This document shows, piece after piece, positions 41,659-50,010 of a stretch of DNA of 64,000 nucleotides. The notes under the pieces are model-generated. The model made no database searches, was not told the DNA's origin, and saw only the letters and a program-made list of their open reading frames with translations. The stretch spans positions 1-64,000 of the forward strand of contig NZ_JAKKFI010000090.1 of the NCBI RefSeq assembly GCF_022230955.1, given 5' to 3'. The position numbers and the translations under genes were made by a program. Origin of the DNA: Micromonospora cabrerizensis. Its GTDB lineage: Bacteria; Actinomycetota; Actinomycetes; Mycobacteriales; Micromonosporaceae. The number at the start of each line of letters is the position of its first letter. Within the stretch, counting starts at the first letter, position 1.

Positions 41659-43025
41659 TAACGATTGAACCCAATGGCCGGACCAGGATCGATCGGCCCT
41701 TGCTCGTCACTGGGGCGGACGACAGGATTGACCCCTTGGTCAGTCTCCCATGGATTATCTGGGTCCCAACGGCGTTTCGCCGCATCGTCCGACCCCTGAA
41801 TTTGGCTGTTCCGCCTAGGAGAACCTGGACCTGTGCTGCTGCCTAGCGCAGGCGCGCCGCCTATCGGAGTAAGGCCACCATGTAGGGGTGTGGTTCGGCC
41901 GCTGCCCGGGCGAGACCCGGCGCCCCCGGCGGGCCCGGTGCCAGCGCCGCCACCGCCAATTACCCCGCCGATTGGATTAATCTTGCGAGGTTGAGCGGCG
42001 CTTGGCCCCAGCAAACCGCCGCTCGGACCAGGGATGCCGCCAATTATTCCACCGGGAGGCATTGACTTCAGCGGCGGCGTCGGTATTTGAGTCGAAGGCC
42101 GATTGAGGCTTCCCCCGGGCGGTTGGCCCCGCGAGCTCATTCCTGCTGCCGGGTGAGATGTGATAGGTGCGGCAGGCGGTAACCCGCTTCCCGGATGCAA
42201 GCCAGAAGATGCCGGGGGAGTTGTAGCTCCGGTGTTTATCGCCGCAGGGCTGCCCGCTAGTCCATTCGCCGCACTTCCGAGTACTGGTCCAACGCCCTGC
42301 GGCTGGCTAACAGGCGCCGCAGCGTCGCCTACCGAATATCGGGGAGTTGCGAAGTTGTTGCTTCTCGGCATCGGCACAGGGACGATCGGTGGGATGGTTG
42401 GTGGCGAAGGTGTTGCGCCTAATGCATCGGGGTCTCCGGATTGGATCGGAGATCGCACTGCTGGTGGTTTTTGGAGCGCCGCTTGGGCCTGCTGAAGTTC
42501 TCCGCTGAGGCTGAACATCATGGCTCGTGCCTGTGAATTCAGCCGTTCCAGTTCGCCATCCGTGACGGGTGCCTCGGTGACCCGGTTACCCATTACCGCT
42601 TTCGGGTCGGCGGCCATCAAGTCGTACGCCTGCTTCTGTTGGAGCTTGCCCGCGTACTCCTCGTAGATCTTGCGGAGCGCGGCGCGGGTGGTGCCGATGG
42701 CCTGGGTGGCGGCGGAGAGCGCGGTGTAGTTCGCGGCGGCGGCGTCGTGGGTGCGCTGCACCTTGTCGATCAGCTGGTCGAGTTCGGTGAGGTACGTGCT
42801 GGAGGCGGCGCTGGTCTCGGGTGGCCACGCCTCGGCGAGCCCGCGCCGGTATTCCTGGAGGCGGCCGAGGTGGATCTGTGCCAGGTCGCAGACCTTGCGC
42901 CAGCCGGCGACCTGCTTCCAGTGGTTGGCGGTGTCGTGGTCGTGTAGGCAGGCCCACATGCTGTTGACGTCCATGAGCTGCCAGTCGGTGAGGCCGGAGG
43001 TGCGGCCGGTGCCCCGTTCGATCAC
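41658..43025 (-). CDS. Large type VII-like substrate: helical N-terminus, Pro/Gly-rich C-terminus
   Basis: 455 residues. The first 200 are helical and resemble WXG100/PPE-type domains (LTDWQLMDVNSMWACLHDHD; LQEYRRGLAEAWPPETS; ANYTALSAATQAIG). The rest is a disordered Pro/Gly/Ser-rich tail with PPGG and GGVIGGGG runs, recalling the secreted EspB and PPE proteins. GTG 43025 overlaps the stop of the preceding gene (GTGA). Composition switches inside the gene: the helical part is normal high-GC and the tail is in visibly lower-GC DNA. I do not see a clear YxxxD/E signal in it, so it may be exported as a partner of the smaller protein. Confidence 0.8.
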   Translation of the reverse strand: MIERGTGRTSGLTDWQLMDVNSMWACLHDHDTANHWKQVAGWRKVCDLAQIHLGRLQEYRRGLAEAWPPETSAASSTYLTELDQLIDKVQRTHDAAAANYTALSAATQAIGTTRAALRKIYEEYAGKLQQKQAYDLMAADPKAVMGNRVTEAPVTDGELERLNSQARAMMFSLSGELQQAQAALQKPPAVRSPIQSGDPDALGATPSPPTIPPIVPVPMPRSNNFATPRYSVGDAAAPVSQPQGVGPVLGSAANGLAGSPAAINTGATTPPASSGLHPGSGLPPAAPITSHPAAGMSSRGQPPGGSLNRPSTQIPTPPLKSMPPGGIIGGIPGPSGGLLGPSAAQPRKINPIGGVIGGGGAGTGPAGGAGSRPGSGRTTPLHGGLTPIGGAPALGSSTGPGSPRRNSQIQGSDDAAKRRWDPDNPWETDQGVNPVVRPSDEQGPIDPGPAIGFNR

Positions 43026-43480
43026 GGCAGCACCACCGGCCCTTCGGCGTCGGGGCCGGTCGGGTCGGTCAGCATGGGCGTTGGGCCGCCGGGCAGGACG
43101 GCGCTCGGGTCGGCGAGGGCCCGTTGCACGTCGACGACCCGGGCGGCGGTGAAGGCGTCGCTGTCGGCGTAGTGGGTGGCGACCCGGTCGGCGGCGGCGG
43201 CCAGGTGGCCGGTGGCGCCGCGGACGGCGTACACCATGTCGGCGGTGGCCTGCTGCGTCTCGTGGTGCGCGTGCAGGAACGTGACCAGCTCGACGAACGC
43301 GTCGCACGGGTTGGGCAGCTTGGCGGACATGTCGTCGGCGATGTACGACAGGTGTGGCGCGTAGTTGCTCTCGACCTCGGCGGCAAGCCGGTCGGCGAAG
43401 TCGCGGAGCTGGCTGATGTCGGCCTCGATGCCGCCGTAACCGCGCAGCCAGGGCGCTGGCCGGTCCTCTTCGGGGATCAT
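43022..43480 (-). CDS. Small helical type VII-like protein with YxxxD motif
   Basis: A 152-residue helical protein whose long helices (DISQLRDFADRLAAEVESNY to about residue 110) have WXG100/Esp-like spacing. YADSD (Tyr104 to Asp108) fits the YxxxD/E export signal of ESX substrates and lies at the end of the second helix bundle. A GGAGG site precedes ATG 43480. It is the first gene of a tightly overlapping operon with the larger substrate and the mycosin-like protease. Function is unknown. A secreted heterodimer with the next gene product is inferred from the pairing. Confidence 0.75.
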   Translation of the reverse strand: MIPEEDRPAPWLRGYGGIEADISQLRDFADRLAAEVESNYAPHLSYIADDMSAKLPNPCDAFVELVTFLHAHHETQQATADMVYAVRGATGHLAAAADRVATHYADSDAFTAARVVDVQRALADPSAVLPGGPTPMLTDPTGPDAEGPVVLP

Positions 43481-43568
43481 GGATCCTCCCTACCTGTGAC
43501 GGCACCGTTTCCCTGAGTGAGGGTAACGGCTGGGCGTGCCCCTGGCAGCCCCCGTCCGGTGGGTCGGG

Positions 43569-43763
43569 TCAGCGGGGCAGGCCGGCGGCGCGCCACCCGC
43601 CGGAGCCGACCGGTCGGCCACTGCGCGCCCAGGCGGAGGTGCTCGCCGGGGCGGGGGCCGCGGCCGGGCGGGAGCGGACGACGATCGCCCCCACGAGGGC
43701 GGCCAGTTCCTCGGCGGTGGGCACGCCGCGGACGACCCGGATCAGCGGCTCTTCGGCAGACAT
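43569..43763 (-). CDS. accE: Acyl-CoA carboxylase epsilon subunit
   Basis: A 64-residue protein with the full epsilon pattern: EPLIRVVRGVPTAEELAALVGAIV at the N-terminus, an Ala/Pro linker, then SAWARSGRP and a closing WRAAGLPR. The epsilon subunit stabilises the carboxylase complex and modulates its activity. It is normally next to accD. Here it lies 7.3 kb away from accD, with unrelated genes between, though on the same strand. There is no clear ribosome site, and the transcript may be leaderless. Confidence 0.85.
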   Translation of the reverse strand: MSAEEPLIRVVRGVPTAEELAALVGAIVVRSRPAAAPAPASTSAWARSGRPVGSGGWRAAGLPR

Positions 43764-43853
43764 GACGCCAGGGTACGCGGCGCGAAGGTGCGGGAAGCGG
43801 ACAGTGGCGTGCCGGCGGTGTGAGCGTCGGCCGGTCCGGGTACCGTCTCACCG

Positions 43854-45848
43854 ATGTCGAACGCGCTTCCCCAACTTGTCGCTGACCGATACCGGCTTCT
43901 GTCGCCGCTCGGCCAGGGCGGCATGGGCCGGGTGTGGAAGGCGCGCGACGAGGTGCTGCACCGGGACGTCGCCATCAAGGAGTTGGTGCCGCCGCCCGGT
44001 CTCACCGACGAGGAGCGCCGCGAGATGCGCGAGCGCTCGTTGCGGGAGGCCCGGGCCATCGCCCGGCTCAACCACGCCAACGTCGTCCGCATCTTCGACG
44101 TGCTGCGCACCGATGGCGATCCGTGGATCGTCATGGAGTACGTGGCGTCGAGGTCGTTGCAGGACACTCTCGCCGAGGACGGCCCGGTGTCGGTGGCCCG
44201 CACGGTGGAGATCGGCCTCGGTGTGCTGGGTGCCCTGAGCGCCGCACACAAGGCGGGTGTCATGCACCGCGACGTCAAGCCGGGCAACGTGTTGCTCGGC
44301 GAGGACGGCCGGGTGGTGTTGACCGATTTCGGTCTCGCCACGATTCCGGGTGACCCCAACGTGACCCGCACCGGCATGGTTCTCGGCTCACCGGCGTACA
44401 TCTCCCCGGAGCGTGCCCGTGACGGCACCGCCGGGCCGGAGGCCGACCTGTGGTCGCTGGGCGCGACGCTGTACGCGGCCGTCGAGGGCAAGTCGCCCTA
44501 CGCTCGGCCGTCGGCGATCGGCACTCTGGCCGCGTTGGCCACCGAGCCGATCCCGCCGCCGAGGAACGCCGGCCCGCTCAAGGCCGTGCTCAACGGGCTG
44601 CTGCGCAAGGACCCGAACGAGCGGATCACCGCCGAGGTGGCGGAGCGGTTGCTGCGCCGCGCCGGGGGCAAGCGGGCGCGCGGAATCTCGCTGCTCGATG
44701 GCGTACGCCGGCCGGGGCCGAACGGCCCGCGCGAGCCGCGCCTGCCGGTGGTGCCGGCACCGCGACCGGCCGAGAGTGTCGACCGGCCGGTGTCAGCGCC
44801 GCCGGCCGCCGCCGCGACCTCGGCTGCCGCTGCGACCTCCGCCGCCGACGCGACGCCGACGACCGTCGTGCCGTCCGGTGTGGAGGCCTCCGGCCCGACC
44901 GGCGCGGCGCCGGCCGAGCCGACCGCGACGATCGACCGCCCGTCCGACGCCGACCCGACCGCGAAGGTCGCGGCCACGAGCGACACGACCGGCGACGGTA
45001 CGACGAACACCGGCGACGGCACGACCAACCCGGACGAAGAGCCGACCGTCGTCGACGGCCCGCCGGTGGCTCCGGAACAGCGCAAACCGACGACGCCGAC
45101 GTCGCTCATGCCCCCGCTGAGCCCGGCCGGTCGCGCGGCGGTGCCGACGTACGGCGGTACGAAGCCGAACAACACCCGACGTAACGTGCTCATCGGGGCC
45201 CTGGTTGCGCTGCTGCTGGTCGGCCTCGTGGTGATCGTGCCGCTGCTCAGCAAGGGTGACGACGAGAAGACCCCGGCGGCCAACCCGACCGGGGCCGCCG
45301 CGACGTCCGCACCACCGCCGACCACCGCTCCGGCCGTGCCACCGCCCACCACGGGTGCCCCGAGTCCGACGCCGTCGGCCACGCCCTCGGTGGACCCGAA
45401 CGCGCTGCCGGCTGGCTGGAAGCTCCACCGGGACCCGGCCGGCTTCGCGCTGCCGATCCCCGACGGGTGGGTGCGGAGTCAGGTCGGTGGCGACACGGTC
45501 ATCTTCAACCAGTCCAACGGGCCGGGCAAGCTGCTCATCCAGTGGACCAACTCCCCGAAGAAAGATGCCGTCGCGGACTGGCGGGAGCAGGAGCCGAACC
45601 GCGCGAGCCGCGTCAAGAACTACCAGAACCTCGGCATCGTCGGCTGTGACTTCTGGAAGACCTGCGGCGACTGGGAGTGGCTGGAGACCCGCGACGGGCA
45701 GCGGATCCACGTCCGCAACCGCGGGTTCGTGACGGCCAGCAACCGCGGCTACGCCCTGCGGTGGGAGATCGCGGAGAAGGACTGGCAGGCCAACCTGCCG
45801 AACTTCGACCGCATCGCCAAGGGTTTCGTGCCCGACCGCCAGGACTGA
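43854..45848 (+). CDS. Receptor-type Ser/Thr protein kinase
   Basis: A second Hanks-type kinase of 664 residues. The glycine loop is GQGGMG, Lys42 is in VAIKE, and the catalytic Asp140 is in HRDVKPGN. A long Ala/Pro/Thr-rich linker contains a short repeat GDGTTNTGDGTTN. One membrane helix (about 444-466) leads to a Thr/Pro-rich external stalk and a globular domain of about 150 residues with two cysteines (VGCDFWKTCGDW). The architecture matches the kinase at 10251 without the TQxV repeats. It is divergent from accE. The sensed signal is unknown. Confidence 0.92.
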   Translation: MSNALPQLVADRYRLLSPLGQGGMGRVWKARDEVLHRDVAIKELVPPPGLTDEERREMRERSLREARAIARLNHANVVRIFDVLRTDGDPWIVMEYVASRSLQDTLAEDGPVSVARTVEIGLGVLGALSAAHKAGVMHRDVKPGNVLLGEDGRVVLTDFGLATIPGDPNVTRTGMVLGSPAYISPERARDGTAGPEADLWSLGATLYAAVEGKSPYARPSAIGTLAALATEPIPPPRNAGPLKAVLNGLLRKDPNERITAEVAERLLRRAGGKRARGISLLDGVRRPGPNGPREPRLPVVPAPRPAESVDRPVSAPPAAAATSAAAATSAADATPTTVVPSGVEASGPTGAAPAEPTATIDRPSDADPTAKVAATSDTTGDGTTNTGDGTTNPDEEPTVVDGPPVAPEQRKPTTPTSLMPPLSPAGRAAVPTYGGTKPNNTRRNVLIGALVALLLVGLVVIVPLLSKGDDEKTPAANPTGAAATSAPPPTTAPAVPPPTTGAPSPTPSATPSVDPNALPAGWKLHRDPAGFALPIPDGWVRSQVGGDTVIFNQSNGPGKLLIQWTNSPKKDAVADWREQEPNRASRVKNYQNLGIVGCDFWKTCGDWEWLETRDGQRIHVRNRGFVTASNRGYALRWEIAEKDWQANLPNFDRIAKGFVPDRQD

Positions 45849-45914
45849 AACTGATTCGCATGACCTTGCGTCGTCCTGGGTAATTGACCTTCGACGACGG
45901 AGGGGAGGCACGAC

Positions 45915-46142
45915 ATGGGTTACCGACGGAGGGACACCCGGCCTCGGCTGGCACTGTGGATGCTCGTCGCGCTCGGCGACGCGATTCTGCTGCTGGTCAC
46001 CATGGGGATTCCGGCGCTCATCGCACTGCTCGGCGTCGTGATCGTTGCCGGTTTCGGGGTGGCTGCCTGGCGGCTCACCCGCAGGGGCGCGCTGTCTCGT
46101 GAGGAGACCGTGGTGCCGGCGTTGAGCCGACGGCGGGCCTGA
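45915..46142 (+). CDS. Small membrane protein
   Basis: A 75-residue protein with two hydrophobic helices (about 13-31 and 34-53) between basic ends (YRRRDTRPR and RRRA). A GGAGGGGAGG site lies upstream of ATG 45915. It begins 67 bases after the kinase gene, so it may belong to the same transcript. No family recognised. Confidence 0.65.
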   Translation: MGYRRRDTRPRLALWMLVALGDAILLLVTMGIPALIALLGVVIVAGFGVAAWRLTRRGALSREETVVPALSRRRA

Positions 46143-46224
46143 CCCGCAGCCGATGTGTGGCGGCAGCCGGACCGATTGTCGACCGTGATGGTGACCGTCG
46201 ATCCCGCTGCCGCCAACGGCACGA

Positions 46225-46977
46225 TCAGGTGTTGTTGGCCAGTGCGATCAGGCGGCTCCGGTCGCCGTTCCAGTAGTTGCGGTCCACGTTGCCGCTGATC
46301 CCCGAGACGACGCCCGTGCTGGTGTACTGCCAGAAGCTCCACACCGGCGCACCGGCCGGCAGAGCGCCCGGCGTGCTCGACCAGCGGGCCAGCCAGAGCG
46401 GGTGGTTCGCCCACGGGCCGGTCCAGCTGCCGGTGCACTGGTTCCACCAGCTCGTGGTGGTGTAGATGACCGCGTACCGGCCGGTGCGGGAGCGGTAGGT
46501 GTTCAGGAAGTCCTGCACCCAGTTGCGCATTCCGGTCGTGCTGAGCCCGTAGCAGTAGCCGCCGGCGTACGGGTTGGCCTCGATGTCCAGCGCCGCCGGC
46601 AGGGTGCGGCTGTCCGCCGACCAGGCGCCACCGTTGGAGGCCAGGTAGTTGGCCTGGGTGGAGCCGGCGGAGATGTTCGGCCGGGCGAAGTGGTACGCCC
46701 CGCGGATCACCCCGGCGTTGTACGAGTTGACGTAGTTCGCGTTGAAGTTCGGGTCCTTGTAGCTGGTGCCCTCGGTCGCCTTGATGAAGGCGAACTGGAT
46801 CCCCGCGTTGCGGACGCTGGTCCAGTTGATGCTGCCCTGGTAGCGGGACACGTCGATCCCGGGTGTGGTGGCGGCGGCCGCCGGTCCGGCGGTCGCGACC
46901 AGGGCCGCCGCCGCGGTGGCGAGGACGGTGAGGCTGGCCGCGAGTGCGCGGCGCAGCGATGATCGGGTACGGGCCAT
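46225..46977 (-). CDS. Secreted GH25 lysozyme
   Basis: A 250-residue secreted N-acetylmuramidase. The signal peptide (SLRRALAASLTVLATAAAALVATAGPAAA) ends near residue 34. The GH25 domain opens PGIDVSRYQGSINW with the first catalytic-site aspartate, contains ALDIEANPY with the catalytic Asp/Glu pair, and ends WQYTSTGVVSGISGNVDRNYW. It cleaves peptidoglycan glycan chains and probably serves wall turnover or attack on other bacteria. A GGAGG site 5 bases before ATG 46977 fixes the start. Confidence 0.93.
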   Translation of the reverse strand: MARTRSSLRRALAASLTVLATAAAALVATAGPAAAATTPGIDVSRYQGSINWTSVRNAGIQFAFIKATEGTSYKDPNFNANYVNSYNAGVIRGAYHFARPNISAGSTQANYLASNGGAWSADSRTLPAALDIEANPYAGGYCYGLSTTGMRNWVQDFLNTYRSRTGRYAVIYTTTSWWNQCTGSWTGPWANHPLWLARWSSTPGALPAGAPVWSFWQYTSTGVVSGISGNVDRNYWNGDRSRLIALANNT

Positions 46978-47103
46978 GAGTGCCTCCAAGGACGTGGTTC
47001 TATCGACAACCATCTTTGAAGGTAAGTGCCCTAGATCGCAAGGCGAGCAGAAAAAAGCTTCATCAGCGGCTCGTGGAGGTCCCGTGGTCGTGGAGAGGGC
47101 GGT

Positions 47104-47451
47104 TCAGCGCAGCGTGGCCGGGTCGAGCTGCCAGCGAAAAGGCTCCACCAGGGTCAGCGTCTCGCCGGGCTTCGCCACCTGGTCGTCGGTGTCCGCGACA
47201 ACCACATCGGGGATGACGATCCGATCCACCCCGAGCCGCACGTTGACCGCTCCCAAGACGGCGAGGCCGTCGGCCGCGCGCTCGACCTGGTCGGCCAGCC
47301 GGCGCGATACCAACTGGTGGCGCTTACTCGGGACCGGGCTCAGAAGCAGGCTCCCGTCGAGCAGCTCGATCCGGTCCGGCGTCTCACCCAGGGCGAAGTA
47401 GTCGGCCTCGGTCCAGAGCCCGACGTGGTGTTCCAAGGACAACGAACCCAT
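47104..47451 (-). pseudogene. Uma2-family endonuclease-like gene with internal deletion
   Basis: The 115-residue product begins like a normal Uma2 (DUF820) protein (WTEADYFALGETPDRIELLDGSLLLSP; NVRLGVDRIVIPDVVVADTDD) but then jumps to what is normally the last 25 residues (GETLTLVEPFRWQLDPATLR). About 70 residues of the PD-(D/E)XK-like core are missing, including the VVEIVSP block that carries catalytic residues. The frame is kept, so it could still be translated, but nuclease activity is unlikely. An in-frame deletion is the simplest explanation. Confidence 0.7.
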
Positions 47452-47551
47452 CTGTAATCACCTCTGCCTTCATGGCCACCCGATCCGTCTCAGGCACTGC
47501 GAGCCGGTGCTCCGGGAGCGACACGGAACGCCGCCGGTAGGCTCGCGCCCC

Positions 47552-48295
47552 ATGATGTCGATCGACGGGCTGGGCGACCTGTGGGACACGCTGTTCGGCG
47601 CGCAGCCGGACCCGCCCCCGCTGCTGGTGCTGATCACCGCGGCCGTCGCGCTGGTGGTGGTCTCGACCCGACTGCCCTGGCGGATCGCCCGTAACGCCAT
47701 CACCATCGCCCACGAGGGTGGGCACGCGCTCGTCGCCCTGCTCACCGGCCGCAAGCTGCGCGGTATCCGACTGCACTCGGACACCTCGGGGCTGACGCTC
47801 TCCGCCGGACGCCCCACCGGCCCCGGCATGATCCTCACCCTGCTCGCCGGGTACGTCGCCCCGCCGCTGGTCGGATTGGCCGGTGCCTGGCTGCTCGGAG
47901 GCAACCGGATCACCCTCCTGCTCTGGGTCGCGGTGGCGCTGCTGCTCGCCATGCTCGTCATGATCCGCAACGCCTTCGGCGTGGTGTCGCTGCTGGTCAC
48001 CGGCGCGCTGGTGTTCGCCGTCTCCTGGTACGCCACCCCGCAGGTGCAGGCCGCGTTCGCGTACGCCGGGGTGTGGTTTCTGCTGCTCGGTGGGCTGCGG
48101 CCGGTCGTGGAGCTGCAACGGCTGCGGTCACGCGGCCGGATGCCCGCCTCCGACGCCGACCAGCTCGCCGGGCTGACCCCGTTCCCGGCGTTCTTCTGGG
48201 TGACGGTCTTCGCCCTGGTCAACCTGGCCGCCCTGATAACCGGCGCCCTCCTGCTGACCGGCCCAATCCTGACCAACGCAGATCTAACGCTCTAA
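47552..48295 (+). CDS. M50B-like membrane metalloprotease
   Basis: A 247-residue membrane protein with about seven hydrophobic segments. HEGGH near residue 57 is the HExxH zinc motif, set within a helix as in site-2-protease-like M50B proteins, and the family pattern NAITIAHEGGHALVALLTGR is clear. The substrate is unknown. It precedes panE and a sigma-factor pair on the same strand, but a hairpin between it and panE argues against one transcript. ATG 47552 (or 47555) is the start. Confidence 0.85.
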   Translation: MMSIDGLGDLWDTLFGAQPDPPPLLVLITAAVALVVVSTRLPWRIARNAITIAHEGGHALVALLTGRKLRGIRLHSDTSGLTLSAGRPTGPGMILTLLAGYVAPPLVGLAGAWLLGGNRITLLLWVAVALLLAMLVMIRNAFGVVSLLVTGALVFAVSWYATPQVQAAFAYAGVWFLLLGGLRPVVELQRLRSRGRMPASDADQLAGLTPFPAFFWVTVFALVNLAALITGALLLTGPILTNADLTL

Positions 48296-48340
48296 CCCCC
48301 ACCCCCACCCCGCCCCGCCCCTCGCCCCACCCCCGCCTGG

Positions 48341-48415
48341 GTCGATCAAGGAGTTGTGGTGGGTTGCAAAAGCCGCAATCCCGCCGCAGCCGGGCACCAC
48401 AACTCCATGATCGAC
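48341..48415. terminator. GATC-type palindrome after the M50-like gene
   Basis: GTCGATCAAGGAGTTGTGG at 48341 opens a 21-base arm pairing with 48395-48415 (20 of 21). It lies 45 bases after the protease stop. The right arm GCACCACAACT-CATGATCGAC is shared with the palindrome at 22437-22510. Confidence 0.7.
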
Positions 48416-48463
48416 GGCGGAGAGGGCTGCGGCGGAGGGGGCTGCGGCGGGCAGAATGGGGTC

Positions 48464-49447
48464 ATGCGGTACGTGATCATTGGCGCGGGTGCTGTCGGCG
48501 GGACCATCGGCGTACGGCTCGCCGAGGCCGGCCGGGACGTGACACTGGTGGCCCGGGGCGCTCACCTGGACGCGATTCGCGCGCGAGGTCTGACCCTGCG
48601 GCAGCCCGACGGCGAGGTCACCGCCCGGCTCGCCGCCGTGGACGGCCCCGACGACCGGCCACTACCGGCGGACACGGTGCTGGTCCTCACCGTCAAGTCG
48701 CAGGACACCGCCGGTGCGCTGGCCGCCTGGGTGGACGCGCCGGTGGCGGGCGGCGGTACGGCGGGCGAGCGGCTGCCGCTGGTGACCGCCCAGAACGGGG
48801 TGGCGAACGAGCGGGCGGCGCTGCGCCTCTTCACCGACGTGCACCCGGTCTGCGTCTGGTTGCCGGCCACCCACCTGGACCCGGGCGTCGTTGTCGCCAA
48901 CGGTCACCCGCACCCCGGGATGCTCCACATCGGCCGCTACCCGGGCGGCGCCGACGACACCGACCGGGCGATCGCCGCGGATCTGGGCGCCGCCGGTTTC
49001 GTCGCACCGGTGCGCGCGGACGTGCTGCGCTGGAAGTACGGCAAGCTGTTGAGCAACCTCGGCAACGGCCTCCAGGCGTTGCTCGGACAGAGCATCCCGG
49101 AATCGTTGGTCGAGCGGGTACGCGCCGAAGGTGTCACCGCGCTCGCCGCCGCCGGGATCGCGCACACCTCGCCGGAGGAGGAGAAGGCCGAGCGCGGCGA
49201 CCTGGTGGGGCAGCGCCCGGTCGACGGCGAGGCCCGCTCGGGTGGCTCCACCTGGCAGAGCCTGGCCCGGGGCACTGGCTCGACCGAGGTCGACCACCTC
49301 AACGGGGAGATCGCGTTGCTGGGCCGGCTGCACGACGTGGCGACGCCGGTCAACGTCGCCGTCCAGAGGGCCGTACGGCGGGCGGTCCGGGAGCGGATCG
49401 CGGCGGGCGCGTTCCCGCTCGTCGAGCTGGAGAAGATGATCGCCTGA
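48464..49447 (+). CDS. panE: Ketopantoate reductase family protein
   Basis: A 327-residue NADPH-dependent reductase. VIIGAGAVGGTIGVRLAEAG is the Rossmann motif, VTAQNGVANE and LRWKYGKLLSNLGN (with the catalytic lysine) are the family blocks, and the C-terminal domain ends with the usual PVN element. It may make pantoate for coenzyme A synthesis, but several such paralogues exist in actinomycetes with other ketoacid substrates, so the symbol is provisional. Confidence 0.85.
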   Translation: MRYVIIGAGAVGGTIGVRLAEAGRDVTLVARGAHLDAIRARGLTLRQPDGEVTARLAAVDGPDDRPLPADTVLVLTVKSQDTAGALAAWVDAPVAGGGTAGERLPLVTAQNGVANERAALRLFTDVHPVCVWLPATHLDPGVVVANGHPHPGMLHIGRYPGGADDTDRAIAADLGAAGFVAPVRADVLRWKYGKLLSNLGNGLQALLGQSIPESLVERVRAEGVTALAAAGIAHTSPEEEKAERGDLVGQRPVDGEARSGGSTWQSLARGTGSTEVDHLNGEIALLGRLHDVATPVNVAVQRAVRRAVRERIAAGAFPLVELEKMIA

Positions 49448-49509
49448 CCGCGGCAACCGAGGACCGTGTCCGGTGCGTGTTCCCTGCGACCGACACGGGG
49501 AGGTAGCGG

Positions 49510-50010
49510 GTGCCGGACGTCGACGGGTTCGACGAGTTCTACCGGGGAAGTCGGCAACGACTGCTGGGGTTCGTCTACGCCCTCACCGGCGATCGGGGCG
49601 AGGCGCAGGACGCCGTGCAGGAGGCGTACATCCGGGCGTGGCAGCGCTGGTCGACCATCAGTGCGTACGACGACCCGGAGGCGTGGGTGCGGGTCGTGGC
49701 CAGCCGGATCGCGGTCAGCCGGTGGCGCAGCCTGCGCAGCCGGGCCCGCGCCTATCTGCGGCACGGTGCCACCGAAAGCGTCCCCGGCCCGGGCACGGAC
49801 ACCGTCGAGGTGGTCGCGGCGCTGCGTCGGCTGCCCGAGGAGCAACGCGTCGCCATCGCCCTGTACTACCTGGTCGGCATGCCGGTCGCCGAGGTGGCAC
49901 GGGAGACCGCTGCCCCGGTGGGCACGGTCAAGGCTCGACTTTCCCGGGGGCGCGTCGCGCTCGCCGGCCTGCTTGCCGTCTCTGACCTGGAGGAGGCCAC
50001 CGATGCGTGA
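49510..50010 (+). CDS. SigE-family ECF sigma factor
   Basis: A 166-residue ECF sigma factor. Region 2 is FDEFYRGSRQRLLGFVYALTGD with AQDAVQEAYIRAWQRW, and region 4 is LRRLPEEQRVAIALYYLVGMPVAEVARETAAPVGTVKARLSRGR. This is the actinobacterial SigE-like (TIGR02983) group. A GGGAGG site precedes GTG 49510. The next gene overlaps by 8 bases and encodes a single-pass membrane protein, the probable anti-sigma or signalling partner. Confidence 0.93.
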   Translation: MPDVDGFDEFYRGSRQRLLGFVYALTGDRGEAQDAVQEAYIRAWQRWSTISAYDDPEAWVRVVASRIAVSRWRSLRSRARAYLRHGATESVPGPGTDTVEVVAALRRLPEEQRVAIALYYLVGMPVAEVARETAAPVGTVKARLSRGRVALAGLLAVSDLEEATDA

